Shown here in pieces: positions 60,742 through 64,000 of a stretch of DNA of 64,000 nucleotides. The stretch covers positions 1 through 64,000 of the forward strand of contig WTGB01000155.1 of the NCBI GenBank assembly GCA_011523735.1, in the 5' to 3' direction. The stretch's first letter is position 1; the number at the start of each line of letters is the position of its first letter. The notes below the pieces were generated by a model. The model ran no database searches, had not been told where the DNA came from, and saw nothing but the letters and a program-made list of their open reading frames with translations. The stretch is from Chloroflexota bacterium. Lineage in GTDB: Bacteria > Chloroflexota > Anaerolineae > Aggregatilineales > Phototrophicaceae. The position numbers were made by a program, and so were the translations under genes.

Positions 60742-61605
60742 TCAGACGCGGCCTGGGCGCCCGGTGTAATCCCGCAGATACAAGAAATCATGGCCGATGC
60801 TGCGTTTGCTCAACTTGGCGATATTGGGCATGGTGCGTTTGTAATGATTGGCTTTGACCCGTTCCCAAATCTTGACGACGAAGTCGCGGTCAAAGCCTTC
60901 ATCCGCTACTTCGTCGACTGTGTAGCGTTCGTCCACCAGCAAGAATAGCACCTGATCGGCTTCGTCGTAGGTGAAGCCGAGTTCGTCTTCGTCGGTCTGC
61001 CCGACCCAGAGATCGGCGGAAGGCGGCTTATTGATGATCGGGGCTGGCACACCCAGATAGCGAGCCAGTTGCCGCACCTGGCATTTGTACAAGTCGGCGA
61101 TGGGATGCAGGGCGACACCGCTATCGCCGTAGATGGTGCTGTAGCCCAGCAGGAATTCAGTTTTGTTGCTGGTGCCCATGACCAAGCCGCCCCAAGCCAT
61201 GGACTGATCGTAGAGCGTGGTCATGCGCATGCGCGCCATGATATTGCCCCGGCGCAGCTTGTTCATCTCGGGGAAGCGCGATATCAGCGCATCGGCCATC
61301 TCACTGATGGGGACGGTGATATGCGGGAGGCTGAGGTCTTCAATGACGGCTTCGGCGTCGCTCAAGCTGGCGGCGGATGAGGTTTGATATGGCATCCGCA
61401 AGGCGAGCACGTTTTCGGCGCCGAGGGCTCGCGCTGACAAGTAGGCGGAAACGGCTGAATCGATCCCGCCTGACAAGCCTATCACAGCGCGGGACATGCC
61501 GGCTTTGGCGATGCTGTCACGGATGAATCCGGTCAGGATGCGGGTGGCGAGTTCGGTATTAATCGTCAGGCGCGGCAGAATCGACTTTGCTGAGCGATGG
61601 GTCAT
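60742..61605 (-). CDS. nadE: NAD+ synthetase (ammonia-dependent)
   Basis: Makes NAD+ from deamido-NAD with ATP and ammonia. The N-type ATP pyrophosphatase motif 'GLSGGIDSAVSAYL' is present, and later 'MGTSNKTEFLLGYSTIYGD' carries the NaAD pocket. At 287 residues it matches the ammonia-dependent form, and no glutaminase (nitrilase) domain is seen. The NTF2-like gene upstream ends 9 bp before this start, with GAGGTG between. Confidence 0.93.
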   Translation of the reverse strand: MTHRSAKSILPRLTINTELATRILTGFIRDSIAKAGMSRAVIGLSGGIDSAVSAYLSARALGAENVLALRMPYQTSSAASLSDAEAVIEDLSLPHITVPISEMADALISRFPEMNKLRRGNIMARMRMTTLYDQSMAWGGLVMGTSNKTEFLLGYSTIYGDSGVALHPIADLYKCQVRQLARYLGVPAPIINKPPSADLWVGQTDEDELGFTYDEADQVLFLLVDERYTVDEVADEGFDRDFVVKIWERVKANHYKRTMPNIAKLSKRSIGHDFLYLRDYTGRPGRV

Positions 61606-61614
61606 GATAGCACC

Positions 61615-61974
61615 TCAGGCTTCGTTGTCCAACGGCTGCAGCGAATAATGCGTAATCTGATGCGGATAGCTCTCGTTAACATTCATGCGCAGGCGCAAAC
61701 GTCTCCCACCTTTCTCGCCAGTCAGTATGAGCCGAATGGCGTAGTCATCGGCGGCTTCGACCTCAGCCACTTTCAGCCGGCCATGAAGGCGGCGCGTCGT
61801 TTTAAGATCCAGCAGACGCCTTTCGACCGGGTTTTCCATCAGCACCAAGTCATAGTAGCCGCCCCGCATGAAGCCGCGCAGTTTGCGAAAATCGCCGGCA
61901 TTGTAGTAGCGCATCTGGGCGATGAAACGGCGACCGGCTTTGCTCGCGCCGATTTGTTGTTTGAGGTCAGTCAT
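61615..61974 (-). CDS. NTF2-like protein upstream of nadE
   Basis: A small protein, about 119 residues from the ATG at 61974 (AAGG ahead); ATG at 62037 would add 21 residues but has no ribosome binding site. 'GRRFIAQMRYYNAGDFRKLR' and 'DYAIRLILTGEKGGRRLRLR' suggest the cone-shaped NTF2/SnoaL-like fold. No catalytic residues could be assigned. It is co-transcribed with nadE. Confidence 0.6.
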   Translation of the reverse strand: MTDLKQQIGASKAGRRFIAQMRYYNAGDFRKLRGFMRGGYYDLVLMENPVERRLLDLKTTRRLHGRLKVAEVEAADDYAIRLILTGEKGGRRLRLRMNVNESYPHQITHYSLQPLDNEA

Positions 61975-62101
61975 CGCTTGCGCCTTGCCGCGTTCGTCCA
62001 TGCCATCCGAGCCAAGTCCAAGAGCGAGGCGTATCATAACACAAGAGCGGCAATATCAGGTAAGATAGCCTTCATAGCGCAAGAGGCGAGCGGGAAATTG
62101 T

Positions 62102-62884
62102 ATGGCGGACAGACTGGCGGAGATACGAGCGGCGATCGACAGTTTTCGGATGGAAGAGGCGCTCGCTCTCGTTGAGGAAGAGCTTGAAGAATCCCCGAGC
62201 GCGGAAGCCTACTACCTGGCGGCGCAGGCGGCGCTTCAACAGGGGCAGCGACTCGCCTACCTGGAAAAGGCGCTGGAGCTCGATCCGGCTCACGAAGGCG
62301 CGCGGATGGAACTGGCTGGCATTCGGCGCCCGGATGATGTCCTCCCGGAGCAAGAGCCAAAGCCGGCGCCGAAACCCAAAGAAGCGTCAGCAAGCCCGAT
62401 GGTTCAGCCTGCCGCGTCCCAGTTCAAGCTGGCGTCGCTGGGCAAGCGTTTCATCGCCATCTGCATTGACGGTTTCATCGTCGCCCTGTTTTCTTTCGCC
62501 GTCATGGTGGTCCTGGGTCATTTCGCGCAATTGTATGAGGCGATGGCCACTTTGGACGAAGCAATCGTCGCCGCGGCGATCTCACAATTCCAGTCGGACG
62601 CGATCCCGGTGAATCTCGTGGTCAGCGCGGTTTACAATGTCGTCTTGATGAGAGCTTTCAATGGGCAGACGCTGGGCAAGATGGTATTCGGGATGCGGGT
62701 GGTCAAGAAGAATGGCGGGCGGATTACCGCCCTGGATGCCTTCCTGCGCAATGTCTTCGGCTACACCGTCAGCCAGATATTTCTGCTGGGTTATATATGG
62801 GCGGCGCTGGACCGGGAGCGGCAGGCTTGGCATGACAAGATGGCGGGGACGGTGGTGGTTGAGGAGCGGAGAGCCATTCAGTAG
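62102..62884 (+). CDS. RDD-family membrane protein with TPR-like N-terminus
   Basis: A 260-residue protein. The first 85 residues form TPR-like helices ('DSFRMEEALALVEEELEESP'). The C-terminal 140 residues are an RDD domain: 'KRFIAICIDGFIVALFSF' with the conserved Arg/Asp, 'QTLGKMVFGMRVVKKNGG', and a last Asp in 'ERQAWHDKMAGTVVV'. RDD proteins are thought to be transporters (Na+/H+ in some). A TPR domain on the cytoplasmic side could bind partners. Confidence 0.8.
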   Translation: MADRLAEIRAAIDSFRMEEALALVEEELEESPSAEAYYLAAQAALQQGQRLAYLEKALELDPAHEGARMELAGIRRPDDVLPEQEPKPAPKPKEASASPMVQPAASQFKLASLGKRFIAICIDGFIVALFSFAVMVVLGHFAQLYEAMATLDEAIVAAAISQFQSDAIPVNLVVSAVYNVVLMRAFNGQTLGKMVFGMRVVKKNGGRITALDAFLRNVFGYTVSQIFLLGYIWAALDRERQAWHDKMAGTVVVEERRAIQ

Positions 62885-63052
62885 TTTGACGGCGCCGGCC
62901 AGTCGCTCTTTCAGGCTTTGAAATTGCCTATAGTTTCGCGATTAGGTCAATAGGTTTGAACAGCGGGTTGCGCTCAATCCAAGCACCGTCTTGTTGCCAA
63001 GCATGTTATGTTGCACCTAAAGTTTGAGAATATGATGATCTCTTGCTTGCTT

Positions 63053-63307
63053 TTATCGTTTGGCAAGATGCCACGGTCCTCTGGCACCGGGCCTCTTGCG
63101 TTTAAGTACGCCATCGTCTCTTAGCCTTTGCCCAGCCCATCGAATGTCATACTGCCACGTATAGAATTCATCTCCGGACTTTCGAAGGTCCGACTCGTGG
63201 AATTGCCATACGTGCTTACATATATCCACGATGTAAGCGCTTCCGTTGTGTGCCTCCAGGGCCTCAACAACCCACCGTTCCAATAAGCCACTACTCTTCA
63301 GTGTCAT
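63053..63307 (-). CDS. Small winged-helix-like protein
   Basis: An 84-residue protein from the ATG at 63307, chosen because GGAGGTGGACG precedes it. 'AYIVDICKHVWQFHESDLRK' and 'GQRLRDDGVLKRKRPGARGP' resemble the N-terminal winged helix found in Mrr-type restriction proteins and in small stand-alone regulators. The end 'GPWHLAKR' is typical of that fold. No endonuclease domain is attached. Function unknown. Confidence 0.6.
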   Translation of the reverse strand: MTLKSSGLLERWVVEALEAHNGSAYIVDICKHVWQFHESDLRKSGDEFYTWQYDIRWAGQRLRDDGVLKRKRPGARGPWHLAKR

Positions 63308-63514
63308 CGTCCACCTCCGAAGTCTAGTTGGATAAAAAGGAAGGACCAGTGAGAAGCATGTCAAATTGCTCGGACAATGCAATACCAATTTTGAAGAGTT
63401 TGCAAGATGCGTCTAGTGCCATCCGATTGCCAACTAAATTATGGCATGACACCTTGCTATCATGATTTAAGCGCCGTCTGCCAAGGTTGATTTGGCAGAA
63501 TTTGGAAGGATTCC

Positions 63515-64000
63515 TTATTTGTTGTATCGCCGCACTCTTAAATCACATTGCTCCTTGTGGCCCATGAAGCCTTCGAGGTCGCAGAGGCGGCTGCCATATT
63601 CGCCGATGAGCAGGCTGGCTTCTTCCGTCACGCGCTGGTATGTCACGGTCTTGATGAACTTGCCCACCCATAGACCGCCGGTGTAGCGTCCGGCTTTCTT
63701 GGTCGGCAGGGTGTGATTGGTGCCGATGACCTTGTCGCCATAGGCGACGTTGGTCTCCGCGCCGAGGAAGAGGGCGCCGTAATTGCTCATGTTCTCCAGG
63801 AAGTAGTCTGGATCGCGGGTGAGGATCTCGACGTGCTCGCTGGCGATCTCATCGGCAACCTGCACCATTTCTTCGTCAGTATCGACCAAGATGACTTCGC
63901 CGTAGTCGCGCCAGGCGACGCCGGCCAGGTCGGCTGTGGGCAGGGTCTCCAGTTGCGAGCCAATCTCCGCTTCGATGCTTTCGGCGAGCTCGCGGCTTGT
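63515..64000 (-). CDS. HisD/HpsN-like dehydrogenase (5' part outside window)
   Basis: The C-terminal 161 residues of a histidinol dehydrogenase family protein, open to the window edge. '[19 protein letters not shown]' and '[20 protein letters not shown]', then 'ITYQRVT'-type '[13 protein letters not shown]', fit the subgroup of sulfopropanediol dehydrogenase (HpsN) and related polyol dehydrogenases better than biosynthetic HisD. No his operon gene is seen next to it. Zn- and NAD-dependent alcohol oxidation expected. Confidence 0.82.
   Translation of the reverse strand, partial: TSRELAESIEAEIGSQLETLPTADLAGVAWRDYGEVILVDTDEEMVQVADEIASEHVEILTRDPDYFLENMSNYGALFLGAETNVAYGDKVIGTNHTLPTKKAGRYTGGLWVGKFIKTVTYQRVTEEASLLIGEYGSRLCDLEGFMGHKEQCDLRVRRYNK

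Noticed and set aside
1-64000. Prophage or insertion sequence
   Set aside because: No integrase, transposase or phage structural gene is recognisable.

Overview
The window is a dense, moderately GC-rich bacterial chromosome segment. It has short intergenic gaps, clear AGGAG-type ribosome binding sites and many GTG/TTG starts. I see no plasmid, phage or transposase gene. The gene styles point, as an inference, to a Chloroflexota (Anaerolineae-like) genome: secreted proteins with Thr/Pro-rich linkers followed by SH3b domains, BTAD-type regulators, a GT-C membrane protein of the PTPS-related type and UMF1/Atg22-like transport. A taxon call would need marker-gene placement.

Layout. 1-7.6 kb: AddB (5' end outside the window), AddA and an overlapping membrane protein. 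7.7-21.4 kb: a Nudix-like protein, two Bcp-type peroxiredoxins, a GH78 rhamnosidase, an SH3b lipoprotein, a GT-C membrane protein, a UMF1 transporter with a large inserted domain, homoserine dehydrogenase, PspA with a membrane coiled-coil partner, and a VOC protein. 21.4-27.3 kb: an amino-acid ABC permease, a substrate-binding protein made of two almost identical domains, then sugar-acid/amine catabolism genes (TIM-barrel isomerase, FAD oxidase, enolase-superfamily dehydratase). 27.4-29.4 kb: a CPA2 antiporter with a PII-like partner, then tRNA-Gln. 29.4-32.7 kb: a tight operon of M20D amidohydrolase, PLP aminotransferase and 2OG-Fe dioxygenase. 33-37.6 kb: an operon of small membrane protein, SelA, M24 peptidase and ferredoxin-NADP reductase, closed by a terminator. 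37.7-41.6 kb: BTAD regulator, cyclophilin, and an AT-richer ImmA/IrrE-DUF4411 pair with a near-consensus promoter. 41.6-46.7 kb: a two-domain ALDH16-type dehydrogenase, an M20 amidohydrolase, and exonuclease III.

46.8-51.6 kb is the most unusual part. Four minus-strand paralogues begin with a GIY-YIG/T5orf172-like domain and carry a transmembrane segment. Two of them end in predicted extracytoplasmic SH3b domains with a conserved C-x4-C, and a nearby small membrane SH3b protein shares that motif. All four appear to start with TTG. A 39-bp copy of the 3' end of the exonuclease III gene lies inside the cluster, which suggests a past duplication or insertion. I know of no named system with this architecture.

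51.7-64 kb: a leaderless-looking gene, an exported protein with three Cys-paired repeats, a DUF4139 protein, polyphosphate kinase, EthD, a UDG-superfamily protein, a membrane protein, a PPOX flavoprotein, NAD synthetase, an NTF2-like protein, an RDD protein, a small winged-helix-like protein, and the 3' part of a HisD/HpsN-like dehydrogenase. Three copies of a short hairpin repeat lie in intergenic gaps at 48.6, 57.3 and 58.7 kb.
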